A DNA stretch of 56,689 bases from an uncultured Peptoniphilus sp. (GTDB lineage: Bacteria > Bacillota > Clostridia > Tissierellales > Peptoniphilaceae), in contig NZ_CAMILN010000005.1 in NCBI RefSeq assembly GCF_946222045.1, forward strand, positions 1 to 56,689, read 5' to 3'. Below, piece by piece: positions 9,148 through 17,455 of this stretch. Both the position numbers and the translations under genes were made by a program. The notes beneath the pieces are model-generated. The model had not been told where the DNA came from and did not search any database. It worked only from the letters and a program-made list of their open reading frames with translations. The stretch's first letter is position 1. The number at the start of each line of letters is the position of its first letter.

Positions 9148-10086
9148 TTAATCTTCATTTGCAATTGACTTCAATCTGAAGTCAATATTCTCATCAACTA
9201 ATGTAACCTTATCTGGCAGGCTTAATTCCACTAAATCATTTCCATTTTTATAGTTATAAAAATTAACTGGTTTAGTTTCTATAAAGTCGATAGAATCAAT
9301 TACATCAGAATTTCCTCTAATTGTAACAGAAGATGGCTCAATTGAAAAGTCACTTGTCACAATATTTTTACTAGTATTTTCATTAATTTTTATTTTAATT
9401 GGGACAGTTTTACTCTTTAAGATTGGAAGATCAACTTTTACACTTGAAGGATTGACTTCAACTTCCTTTATAATCTTGCCTCCATCATCGTAGGCATATA
9501 TCTCTGCCTCAAGACTTGTTGACTGAGTTATATCAGCAAGATCAATATAAGCATCAATCTTATTGATCTTATTCATATAAGTTGATGGGCCCTTGACCTC
9601 CACATCTACTTTCTTATTTAAATCACCTAGACTTAGTCCCTTTTCCAGCTTATTTAAGAATACAATATTGGCCTCAGTTTTTTCTTCTACAACCTTGTCA
9701 ATCTTAAACGGAATCCTCCTTGGTGTAGTGTTTGTAACAGATATCCCAAGATCAATATAGGACACATTAATGGGAACTGAGTGTTCTCCTTCAGTTAGCT
9801 TACTGACATCAACCTTGGCAACAATGCCGTCTCTCGTTACATTTCTCATGTAGGAATTGTAGCCCTGAAGTTTAACATCAACTGTTGACTCCTTAGGAGA
9901 AATAATAGTGAGATTATTGGCTTTTAAATCAGACAAACCTTCATAAGAAACTTCTATATTTTTATAGTTAGCAGAAGTAATGAAGTTTGCTTCACCCTTA
10001 ACATAGGACCATAGAATAATGGCAAAAATTAAGGACATAATTTTTATCATCAAGGTCCTATCATTTTTAAAATTTATTTTCTTCAT
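9148..10086 (-). CDS. cdaR: YbbR-domain protein, regulator of diadenylate cyclase
   Basis: The protein has 312 residues from the ATG at 10086, which has GGTGA about seven bases before it; a GTG at 10098 is in frame but less well placed. One N-terminal membrane helix (about 13-30, IMSLIFAIILWSYV) is followed by repeated beta-rich YbbR domains outside the membrane. In Firmicutes CdaR binds and modulates the membrane cyclase CdaA. The gene overlaps the end of cdaA by 20 bases, so the two are translationally linked. In many relatives glmM follows; here guaB follows instead. Confidence 0.92.
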   Translation of the reverse strand: MKKINFKNDRTLMIKIMSLIFAIILWSYVKGEANFITSANYKNIEVSYEGLSDLKANNLTIISPKESTVDVKLQGYNSYMRNVTRDGIVAKVDVSKLTEGEHSVPINVSYIDLGISVTNTTPRRIPFKIDKVVEEKTEANIVFLNKLEKGLSLGDLNKKVDVEVKGPSTYMNKINKIDAYIDLADITQSTSLEAEIYAYDDGGKIIKEVEVNPSSVKVDLPILKSKTVPIKIKINENTSKNIVTSDFSIEPSSVTIRGNSDVIDSIDFIETKPVNFYNYKNGNDLVELSLPDKVTLVDENIDFRLKSIANED

Positions 10087-10897
10087 TTTTTTCACCACGC
10101 TTTGAGAAAAAAGTTTTTGCCTTGTAATCTGGACTATAAATTTCTAAAAGTTTTGCCTCTAGAGTTTCAATATCCAAGTATCTTGAAATAACTCCATTTT
10201 CAGCAGTGGAAATAGTTCCATTTTCTTCTGAAACCATTATAGAAAGACAATCAGCTCTTTCAGATATTCCAATTCCTGCCCTGTGTCTTGTCCCCAATTC
10301 CTTGGAAATCTTTTGGTTATCAGATAAAGGCAAGAAACAAGCTGCAGCCTTAATTTTTGATCCCTTAATAACAACAGCCCCATCGTGAAGTGGCGTATTT
10401 GGAATAAAAATATTTATAAGAAGTCCACTGCTAACCTTTCCGTTAATTTCAGTCCCAGTTTCAATAACTTCTGTAAGGCCAACTTCATTTTCAATAATTA
10501 TTAGGGCACCAATTTTTTGCCTAGCAAGAGAGGCAACTGCAGAAGTTATCTCTTCAACAGTTTCTGGCACATTGTCCTTATTTTGACTAAAACTATTTTT
10601 TATATTTGAAGTAAGACCTAAATATTGTAAACCCCTTCTAATTTCTGGTTGGAACAAGACAATAATAGCCACTATACCGTCATTGATAAACCTGGTGAAA
10701 ATCCAGTTCACTGTGTAAAGTTGTAAAAACTGTGAAATTTTAATAAATAAAAGAATAAAAAGAATTCCCTTAAAAACCTGCTCTGCTCTCGTATTTCTAA
10801 TTAATTTTAAAACATAGTAAATTAAGAGAGTTACAATTAAAATGTCCACAACATCTCTCAAGTTAATAATATTTAATAGGTTGCTAAATTTTTCCAT
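10067..10897 (-). CDS. cdaA: Diadenylate cyclase CdaA (c-di-AMP synthase)
   Basis: CdaA condenses two ATP molecules to cyclic di-AMP at the inner face of the membrane; c-di-AMP controls potassium, osmolyte and wall homeostasis. I start it at 10897 (276 residues, MEKFSNLLNI), preceded by AGAGGTG. Three membrane helices occupy about residues 12-85. The DAC domain follows, with the catalytic DGA motif in PLHDGAVVIKG and the RHR motif in GTRHRAGIG, so it should be active. It overlaps cdaR downstream, and the DUF5317 gene lies immediately upstream with a one-base gap. Confidence 0.96.
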   Translation of the reverse strand: MEKFSNLLNIINLRDVVDILIVTLLIYYVLKLIRNTRAEQVFKGILFILLFIKISQFLQLYTVNWIFTRFINDGIVAIIVLFQPEIRRGLQYLGLTSNIKNSFSQNKDNVPETVEEITSAVASLARQKIGALIIIENEVGLTEVIETGTEINGKVSSGLLINIFIPNTPLHDGAVVIKGSKIKAAACFLPLSDNQKISKELGTRHRAGIGISERADCLSIMVSEENGTISTAENGVISRYLDIETLEAKLLEIYSPDYKAKTFFSKRGEKNEENKF

Positions 10898-10898
10898 C

Positions 10899-11459
10899 CT
10901 AAGCACCTCTCTTTCTAACAATAATAATAAGTGCAATATATAAGCCAAGGGCAATTAAAATATCTCCAAGGCTAATGACCTTAGAAGGTCCAATAAATCT
11001 CTTTAAGTATATAAAATCTGACAAGAAATAAAGTTTGGGATTTTCAAAGACTCCGTGACTTAGGCTTGCTCCCATATAAATAATTTTAATAATCCTTTCA
11101 TTTTCTATTTTCATAAGGGCAGATGACGAGACTGGCATCTTTCCATTGGCCATTACTGGAAGGGCATTTAAAAAAGTACCAAGTCCACAAATTAACAGGC
11201 CCTTATTCTCATAATTTAAAAAAAAGGAAATACTAATGAGAAGAAGAGACAAGATATGAAAAATTGTAAAGTTTCTTACAAAAAAGTCAGTAAGACTTCC
11301 AAAATCTCTACCCGTAATAAAATTTATAAAGATCATTATAAAAATTCCAATAAAAGCCAGGTAAAATCTTTTAAATTTAAAATTTATTAAATTATTTAGG
11401 TCTTTTTCCTTAATAAAAATCATACTTATAAGTGCAAGTATTAAGGCTTCTAAAATCAT
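10899..11459 (-). CDS. DUF5317-like integral membrane protein
   Basis: The protein has 186 residues from the ATG at 11459, which has GGTGATAAA before it; the longer reading from 11486 has no good site. It has about five hydrophobic segments. The central LNALPVMANGKMPVSS matches the conserved part of DUF5317 proteins as I know them. Function is unknown. It is the first gene of an apparent operon with cdaA, cdaR and guaB, which suggests, but does not show, a link to c-di-AMP signalling or the envelope. Confidence 0.72.
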   Translation of the reverse strand: MILEALILALISMIFIKEKDLNNLINFKFKRFYLAFIGIFIMIFINFITGRDFGSLTDFFVRNFTIFHILSLLLISISFFLNYENKGLLICGLGTFLNALPVMANGKMPVSSSALMKIENERIIKIIYMGASLSHGVFENPKLYFLSDFIYLKRFIGPSKVISLGDILIALGLYIALIIIVRKRGA

Positions 11460-11607
11460 TTTATCACCACAAAACAAGAATAACATTAGAAAAGCATAGA
11501 TTTCTGCTTTACTAATAAAATATTATATCACAAATACTTTATTTGATTTGTATTATAAATTATTTTCAATTCTACTTAAGATAAGATATTTGAAAGTGAT
11601 GAGATGA

Positions 11608-11928
11608 ATGTATAAATGCCCAAATTGTGGGTCAGAATATGGCTATTTTGATAATGTTGCTTATAACTGTCCTGAATGGGGACATATGTGGACTGATCTG
11701 TCTTTAGAAGAGGACAAGGTTCTCGACTCCAAGGTCAACGAACTAAATACTGGAGATAGCCTTGTAACTATTAAGGACTTGAAGTTTGGCAAGGACACTA
11801 TGAAGAGGGGAACTAAGATTACTAATATTAGGATCCTCGATGAAGAAGTTAAGGGTCATGACATTGACGCTAAGACCAAAGACTTCGGTGGAATTTATCT
11901 TAAGTCTTCTGTTGTTAAAAAAGCTTAA
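11608..11928 (+). CDS. PhnA/YjdM-family zinc-ribbon protein with an altered ribbon
   Basis: This 106-residue protein matches the PhnA (YjdM) family along its length: an N-terminal ribbon CPNCGSEY...NCPEWGH and a C-terminal PhnA domain with GDSLVTIKDLKF and GHDIDAK. The family name comes from phosphonate operons, but the proteins are not needed for phosphonate breakdown and their role is unclear. The fourth Cys of the ribbon (normally CPEC) is Trp here, so classic four-Cys zinc binding is broken unless the nearby His helps. The gene is monocistronic with its own terminator and divergent from the cdaA operon. Confidence 0.85.
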   Translation: MYKCPNCGSEYGYFDNVAYNCPEWGHMWTDLSLEEDKVLDSKVNELNTGDSLVTIKDLKFGKDTMKRGTKITNIRILDEEVKGHDIDAKTKDFGGIYLKSSVVKKA

Positions 11929-11933
11929 TTTTT

Positions 11934-11959
11934 GTGCCAGGTCTTGGCACTTTTTTATT
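11934..11959 (+). terminator. Terminator after the PhnA-like gene
   Basis: GTGCCA and TGGCAC form a perfect six-base-pair stem with a five-base loop, followed directly by six T. It lies a few bases after the stop codon. Confidence 0.9.
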
Positions 11960-12190
11960 TCAAAATAATTTACTAAGATTTGATCCTAAAGGCAATTATG
12001 CTATGTATATTAATAGGCTTATTTGATTTATATAAACTTTTGTTATCTACAAAATAAATTTCTAGTTTTTATAAAAACTATTTCTTATCACCTTTTAGAG
12101 TCAATAAGTTGGCGCCAATCTTTTTTATAAATCCCAGTCCTCACCTTGATAACTTAATCCTTTTGCCTTAAAATAATCTAGAGGTGTAAA

Positions 12191-12763
12191 ATGAAATTAT
12201 TAGAAGATAGAATTATTAATGACGGAAGAATTTTAGATGGAAATATTGTTAAGGTAGATTCATTTTTAAATCACCAACTTGACATAAAATTTTTGGATAA
12301 GCTTGCTGTAGAGATGGCAAATTATTTTAAAGATAAAAAAATTAACAAGATACTTACTATTGAAGCAAGTGGAATTGCCCTTGCAACTGTTGCTTCAAAA
12401 CACTTTGACGATGCCATGGTGGTATTTTGCAAGAAGCAAAAAACTCTAAATATTGGAGACGATGTTTATCAGTCAAAGGTTGAGTCCTATACTACAAAGA
12501 AAAATTACACAATAACTGTATCCAAGAGATTTTTATCTCCTGATGACAACTTACTTATTATTGACGACTTCCTAGCTGAAGGAAATGCCTTAAAAGGCTT
12601 AATTGATGTTTCTAAACAGGCTGGTGCAAATGTATCTGGAGTTTCTGTTGCCATTGAAAAGGGCTTCCAAGATGGGGGCAAGATAATTAGAGACATGGGT
12701 TACGACCTTCTCTCCCTTGCAATTATTGATTCCATTGAAGATGGAAAAATTTCTTTTAGATAA
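12191..12763 (+). CDS. xpt: Xanthine phosphoribosyltransferase
   Basis: Xpt salvages xanthine with PRPP to form XMP. The 190-residue length and start (MKLLEDRIINDGRILDGNIVKVDSFLNHQ) fit the family closely. The PRPP-binding loop is LLIIDDFLAEGNALKGL at about 120-136. XMP is also the product of GuaB encoded 3 kb away. In many Firmicutes a purine riboswitch precedes xpt. I searched the 260 bases upstream for its conserved loop and junction motifs and did not find them. RBS is TAGAGGTG before the ATG, and a terminator follows. Confidence 0.95.
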   Translation: MKLLEDRIINDGRILDGNIVKVDSFLNHQLDIKFLDKLAVEMANYFKDKKINKILTIEASGIALATVASKHFDDAMVVFCKKQKTLNIGDDVYQSKVESYTTKKNYTITVSKRFLSPDDNLLIIDDFLAEGNALKGLIDVSKQAGANVSGVSVAIEKGFQDGGKIIRDMGYDLLSLAIIDSIEDGKISFR

Positions 12764-12798
12764 ATTGATAGATAAGCTTATAAAAACTTTATAAAATT

Positions 12799-12846
12799 TA
12801 AAGCTCCTGCTTTTGTCCTTTCGACATTGGCTGGAGCTTTTTTATT
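12799..12846 (+). terminator. Terminator after xpt
   Basis: AAAGCTCC (12800-12807) and GGAGCTTT (12833-12840) form the stem with a 25-base loop, followed by a T run. It lies 36 bases after the xpt stop. Confidence 0.75.
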
Positions 12847-12954
12847 ATTTGTTCACTCTTAACAGTTTTTTAAGAAAATAATTCACCAAATTTTTTTAGA
12901 TTTTTGAATTATAATTCAATTTCATAAACCAATCTCTTCTTCTCATAAATTTTC

Positions 12955-12983
12955 CAATAAAAAAACCGAGATTTCTCTCGGCT
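12955..12983 (-). terminator. Terminator after the telA-like gene
   Basis: CCGAGA and TCTCGG pair with a four-base loop (12966-12981). On the minus strand the stem is followed by a long T run. It ends the cca-glmM-degV-xpaC-telA unit. Confidence 0.9.
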
Positions 12984-13010
12984 CTTATTATCCTATTAAT
13001 TTTTAAATTC

Positions 13011-14132
13011 TTATTTATTTGCAATTTCAACTAGAGAAGACTTTAAATTTTCTTCTATCCTTCTAAGTTCTTGTGAAGCTTCTTCACGTCTTTTGTGGCC
13101 TTCAATTTGAATTTCACGAACTTCATTTAAGGCAGATATTAGTTGATCATTTGTGTGCCTAATTGTTTCCATGTCAACTATTCCCCTCTCAGATAATTTT
13201 GCAGTTTCAACAGTAGTTTGCTTTAAAGTTTCTGCATTCTTCTTCAAGAGTTCATTGGTTAAGTCAGTCACTTCTTTAGTCGCCTTGGCAGCTTCCTTAG
13301 AGTGATTTGCTCCAAGAGCAATAACCATTTGAGATTTCCAAAGGGGAATGGTGTTCACAATAGTTGATTGAATCTTTTCAACCATAACTGTGTTAGAAGA
13401 TTGAACCATCCTAATTTGTGGTGCCATCTGAATTGAAACCATCCTAGTTAAATCAAGGTCGTGTAGCTTTTTTTCAAACCTAGAAATCATATTTACATAA
13501 TCGTTGGCACGCTGTGCATCTACTGGAAGATTTGTCTCTTCTGCTTTTTCTTGAAGTCTTGGTAGCTCTACATTTCTTGCCTCTTCAAGTTTTTTCTTGC
13601 CGGCTAAAATATACATGCTAAGTTCCTTATAATATGACTCGTTTAAGTCATACATTTGGTCCAGCATGGCAATGTCTTTCATAAGTGTTACTTGGTGGTC
13701 TTCAAGGGTTTTTATAATATTGTTTACATTTTTTTCTGCAGAGTCGTACTTGGTTTTTATTGAAGTCATCTTGTTGGCTTGCTTTTTGAAAAATCCAAGG
13801 AACTTGTTGTCTTCCTCATCAAGGTCAAAGGTCTTTAGTTCATTTACTACTCCAGACAATAAGTCTCCAACTTCACCAAGGTCCTTTGTCTTTACAGACT
13901 CTAGAGTCTTTTCAGAAAAGTTTGAAATTTTTCTTTGAGCACCAACCCCATATTGAAGGACTATGTTTGAATTTGTAATATCAATCTCTTTTGCAAAATC
14001 ATTAACTTGCTTTTCTTCCTCTGGGCTTAGCTTTAGCTCCTTATCTTCTTCAACATCCTTCAAGATAATTTTTTCATCATCTTGAATTTCATCAAAGTCA
14101 TCTGATAGTGATAATTTTATTTCTCTATCCAC
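13011..14132 (-). CDS. TelA-like toxic anion resistance family protein
   Basis: The protein has 373 residues and fits the TelA family (PF05816) in length and in its helical, coiled-coil-rich pattern, with conserved stretches such as KKLEEARNVELPRLQE and QMAPQIRMVQ. It is cytoplasmic, with no membrane segment. The family is named for tellurite resistance, but its cellular role in Firmicutes is probably envelope stress or metal homeostasis. The start is a GTG at 14132 with GGGAGG before it; that site overlaps the stop codon of the xpaC-like gene, so translation is coupled. The XpaC-TelA pair is a common neighbourhood in Firmicutes. Confidence 0.88.
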   Translation of the reverse strand: MDREIKLSLSDDFDEIQDDEKIILKDVEEDKELKLSPEEEKQVNDFAKEIDITNSNIVLQYGVGAQRKISNFSEKTLESVKTKDLGEVGDLLSGVVNELKTFDLDEEDNKFLGFFKKQANKMTSIKTKYDSAEKNVNNIIKTLEDHQVTLMKDIAMLDQMYDLNESYYKELSMYILAGKKKLEEARNVELPRLQEKAEETNLPVDAQRANDYVNMISRFEKKLHDLDLTRMVSIQMAPQIRMVQSSNTVMVEKIQSTIVNTIPLWKSQMVIALGANHSKEAAKATKEVTDLTNELLKKNAETLKQTTVETAKLSERGIVDMETIRHTNDQLISALNEVREIQIEGHKRREEASQELRRIEENLKSSLVEIANK

Positions 14133-14134
14133 TT

Positions 14135-15256
14135 TTACCTCCCAATATTAAATTCGTCCTTATCTAAGAGTCCCTCTTGCTTTAACATGGATTTTAATAC
14201 GCTCATGTCTGAAGATAAGTCCATAATTTTTTCCTGATAAATATTGTCTAAAATCTTCATAAAAGCATCTATTACAATGTCCATGGTATTTTCAATATCT
14301 CTTAAAGAACCCTTTACAGATTCTGTTGGCCTTTCTTTCATTTCTAAATATGAATTTGAAAGTTTAAGAGTTGTTGGTAAATAATAATTTATTGCCTTGT
14401 TTAAGTCCCCAGCTGTACTAGGGTTTTCCTTCAATAGTTCAAAAATCTTTCCAATTATTTTTAAGAGTTCCCTAATTTTTTCATCCATTGGAGAAGAAAT
14501 CTTTTCTTCAATTTTAGTTAGCTCTGTCACATAAGACCTGGCTCTTAAGAGAAGTTCTTCTGCCCTCTCACTATTTTCTTGATTTTCAAGTTCTTCCATC
14601 TTTTCATGGGGATCTCTTAGGGCCTCTTCCTTGTATAATTTATAAGTTTTTGAATCTAAGATAAATAATTTGCCATTTTCAACAATCCTTGCCTGTCTGT
14701 AGTAATCTTTTTCTATCATATTCAAAAGATCATTTATTGTAAAATCAAGAGGCTTGGCAGTGATTGCTGCAAGGTCTCCTGTTGGTATTACAGTGTTATT
14801 TCCAATTTCACGATTGTATTTTCTAAATCTAATTATTTGGTCCTTAGTCTTTTTTATTCTGTGGTTTGCATAAAAAGAAATAATAAGTGCTGGAATAACC
14901 CAAAAAATTAAGGCTGGCAGATCTTCTCTTATTGATCCATAAGTATCAAACATATCCATGAGAAAACCAAACAAAGCAAAAAGATGACCCACTATTGAAA
15001 CTTTTGCGACAAAGCCCCATGTCTTTACCCTGTTTACAGTCTTTGGATTTTGATTTATTATTCTATCATCATTTTGAATACTATAAGGTAATTTTCTCTT
15101 ATTTTTATTTACAAAGCTATTTATAGATCTTTTTGTCACGTCAATAGCTGTGTCTATTCCTTCGCCAATTATTTCTCCTATTTCCTTAAAATTTTCATTT
15201 TTAAAGGCATAATTAATTTGATCTTGAAAATTATCTCTTCTATCTCTCTTATTCAT
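14135..15256 (-). CDS. XpaC-like 5-bromo-4-chloroindolyl phosphate hydrolysis family protein
   Basis: This protein of 373 residues has two membrane helices (about 80-125, around WGFVAKVSIVGHLFALFGF and LPALIFWVIPALIISFY). The long helical C-terminal half contains DLLNMIEKDYY, ENGKLFILDSKTYKLYKEE and paired helices. This is the layout of the XpaC family, named after a Bacillus phenotype; no hydrolase active site is visible and the true function is unknown. It starts at the ATG at 15256 after GAGGTGAAAG, and its stop overlaps the ribosome site of telA. The two products are probably partners at the membrane. Confidence 0.85.
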   Translation of the reverse strand: MNKRDRRDNFQDQINYAFKNENFKEIGEIIGEGIDTAIDVTKRSINSFVNKNKRKLPYSIQNDDRIINQNPKTVNRVKTWGFVAKVSIVGHLFALFGFLMDMFDTYGSIREDLPALIFWVIPALIISFYANHRIKKTKDQIIRFRKYNREIGNNTVIPTGDLAAITAKPLDFTINDLLNMIEKDYYRQARIVENGKLFILDSKTYKLYKEEALRDPHEKMEELENQENSERAEELLLRARSYVTELTKIEEKISSPMDEKIRELLKIIGKIFELLKENPSTAGDLNKAINYYLPTTLKLSNSYLEMKERPTESVKGSLRDIENTMDIVIDAFMKILDNIYQEKIMDLSSDMSVLKSMLKQEGLLDKDEFNIGR

Positions 15257-15264
15257 CTTTCACC

Positions 15265-16098
15265 TCAAAAAGCTATGACAATTCCTCCTATGTCGGCATA
15301 TCCAGAAGACAAGCCGTTAGTATGTCTAAGGTGGACTTTTGCACCCTCATAAAGGTCTTCAATTCTTTCTTTGAGCTTTTCTGCCCTATCCTTATCTGCT
15401 ACATAAGAAATTGTAACAAGGTCTGGCTTTTCTTTCATGCACTTGGACTCAATTGCCTTAACCATCTTATCAAGAGACTTTTTCATCCCACGGTTGACTT
15501 CAAAGAGTTCTATTTCACCATCATTAGAAATCATTATTGGTCTAATATTTAAAACATTGGCAATAAGACCTGTTGTCTTTTTTATTCTCCCATTTTTTAT
15601 TAGGTTCTTCATGGATTCTAGGACAAACATTGTAGTCTCAAGCTTTGTTTCCTTTTCAATTTCTTCAACAACTTCATCAAAGTTTCTTTCCTTTACAAGG
15701 TCAAGTAACTTTAAGGCAACCCTAGTTGTACCTGCTGATGCAGCTTTAGAATCAATAACATGAATATTCATTCCATCATACTTTTCTTTAGCTTCAGCTT
15801 CTGCTACCTTTGCAGAGTTATAAGATCCAGAAAGTTTTGATGATATTGTCAAAATATAAATATCCTTGTCCTTATTTTCTTCAATAATCTTAAGATAATC
15901 ATAAGGAGATGGACAGGCTGTGTTTATTGGATGTTCTGTCTTTTCCATGGCTTCTAAGAATTCATCTATCTTTAAATTTTCATCATCTGTATAATCTTTT
16001 CCATCAATAGACATCTTAAAGGGAACAAATTCAATCCCCAAATCCCTTATCTCATCTTTTCTTAAGTCACAACTTGTGTCTGATATAATCTTGTACAT
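15265..16098 (-). CDS. DegV family fatty-acid-binding protein
   Basis: The protein of 277 residues starts MYKIISDTSCDL, the typical DegV opening, and carries the ligand-site motifs TACPSP and ISSKLSGSYNSA, and then SKAASAGTTR. DegV/FakB proteins bind a fatty acid and present it to the kinase FakA for phosphorylation; no fakA lies in the window. The length is normal. It follows glmM by nine bases and precedes the xpaC-like gene by eight, so it belongs to the same operon. Which fatty acid it prefers cannot be read from the sequence. Confidence 0.93.
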   Translation of the reverse strand: MYKIISDTSCDLRKDEIRDLGIEFVPFKMSIDGKDYTDDENLKIDEFLEAMEKTEHPINTACPSPYDYLKIIEENKDKDIYILTISSKLSGSYNSAKVAEAEAKEKYDGMNIHVIDSKAASAGTTRVALKLLDLVKERNFDEVVEEIEKETKLETTMFVLESMKNLIKNGRIKKTTGLIANVLNIRPIMISNDGEIELFEVNRGMKKSLDKMVKAIESKCMKEKPDLVTISYVADKDRAEKLKERIEDLYEGAKVHLRHTNGLSSGYADIGGIVIAF

Positions 16099-16107
16099 TG
16101 CTTGCTC

Positions 16108-17451
16108 CTAATTCAATTTATCTTCAATAAGATTTACTAGTTTGTCGGCATCACTTGAGAGTTTATCCTTGTCTTCCCCTTCAATCATTACACGAACAAG
16201 AGCTTCTGTACCAGATGGCCTTATTACAACCCTTCCAGATCCATGGTAGTTTTCTTCTACTTCTTTTATTGCATCCATAATTTCTGGAAACTCTTGGTAC
16301 TTGTTCTTCAAGTCTTCTCGAACTTTTGCATTCTTTAAGACTTGTGGATAATCCTTCATCAATTTATTTAATTCAGATAATTTTTTGCCTGTTTTTTTCA
16401 TAATTTCTAGAAGGTGGATACCTGTTGCAAGTCCATCTCCAGTTGTATTGTGGTCAAGGAAGATTACATGGCCAGATTGTTCTGCTCCAATTATATAATC
16501 ATCAGATAACATCTTCTCAAGAATATACCTGTCCCCAACCTTTGTCTCAACAAAGTCCACATCAATTTTTTCAAGGTATTTTTTTAGGCCCATGTTTGAC
16601 ATAATAGTTCCAACAGCAGCATTGTTTTTGAGTCTGCCATCTTCCTTTAAATAAGTTGCTACTATTGCAAGTATATGGTCACCATCTACAATGTTTCCTA
16701 CTTCATCGACAGCTATAATCCTGTCGGCATCACCATCAAAGGACATTCCAATGTCTGCTCCCTCTTTTTTTACAAGTTCTTGAATTAGGCTTGGATTTGT
16801 TGAACCACAGGAGTCGTTTATATTTTTCCCATTTGGCTCATTGTTAATAATTTTAACCTTGGCACCATAAGATTTTAAAACTTCTTCAGCAATATAAGAT
16901 TGGGCACCGTGGCCTGCATCCACTGCAACTTCAAAGTCAGAAAAGTCAAGGTCAACTAAATTCTTTAAATAATCCACATATTTTTGTGTGAATTCATGAG
17001 ACCTGTTTAGCCTTCCAATTTCATGACCTGTTACGTCTTTATATATCTTTGTAGTTGAAAGAATTTTTTCTTCTATTTCATCTTCAACCTCATCATCAAG
17101 CTTAAGCCCTTGTGATGAAAAGAATTTGATCCCATTGTGTTCATAAGGGTTGTGAGATGCAGAGATAGAAACTCCACATAGGTAGTCGCCAGTCCTTGTC
17201 AAGTAGGCAACACCTGGAGTTGGGATTACTCCTGCTAGGTCTACATCAAGCCCTATACTCATAAAGCCTGCCACAAGAGAAGACTCAACTAGGTCTCCTG
17301 AAAGCCTTGTGTCTCTTCCAACTAGGACCTTACCCTTCTTTCCCTTGGCAAGCACATAAGCTGCAGCCCTTCCTATAGCGTAACAAAGTTTTGGAGTTAG
17401 TTTTTTATTTGCAATTCCACGAACTCCATCTGTTCCAAACAATCTTGTCAT
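16108..17451 (-). CDS. glmM: Phosphoglucosamine mutase
   Basis: GlmM converts glucosamine-6-phosphate to glucosamine-1-phosphate for peptidoglycan precursor synthesis. The 447 residues match the family. The start MTRLFGTDGVRG, the phosphoserine loop SISASHNPYEHNGIKFF at about residue 100, the metal loop FDGDADR near 240 and the phosphate-binding loop RPSGTEALVRVM near the end are all present. In many Firmicutes glmM follows cdaA-cdaR; here it is 5 kb away, between cca and degV. Confidence 0.97.
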   Translation of the reverse strand: MTRLFGTDGVRGIANKKLTPKLCYAIGRAAAYVLAKGKKGKVLVGRDTRLSGDLVESSLVAGFMSIGLDVDLAGVIPTPGVAYLTRTGDYLCGVSISASHNPYEHNGIKFFSSQGLKLDDEVEDEIEEKILSTTKIYKDVTGHEIGRLNRSHEFTQKYVDYLKNLVDLDFSDFEVAVDAGHGAQSYIAEEVLKSYGAKVKIINNEPNGKNINDSCGSTNPSLIQELVKKEGADIGMSFDGDADRIIAVDEVGNIVDGDHILAIVATYLKEDGRLKNNAAVGTIMSNMGLKKYLEKIDVDFVETKVGDRYILEKMLSDDYIIGAEQSGHVIFLDHNTTGDGLATGIHLLEIMKKTGKKLSELNKLMKDYPQVLKNAKVREDLKNKYQEFPEIMDAIKEVEENYHGSGRVVIRPSGTEALVRVMIEGEDKDKLSSDADKLVNLIEDKLN

Positions 17452-17455
17452 TTTA

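Noticed and set aside
11960..12190. Purine riboswitch before xpt
   Set aside because: The position is right, but I could not find the conserved junction or loop motifs of purine riboswitches in these bases, nor any other leader RNA pattern.
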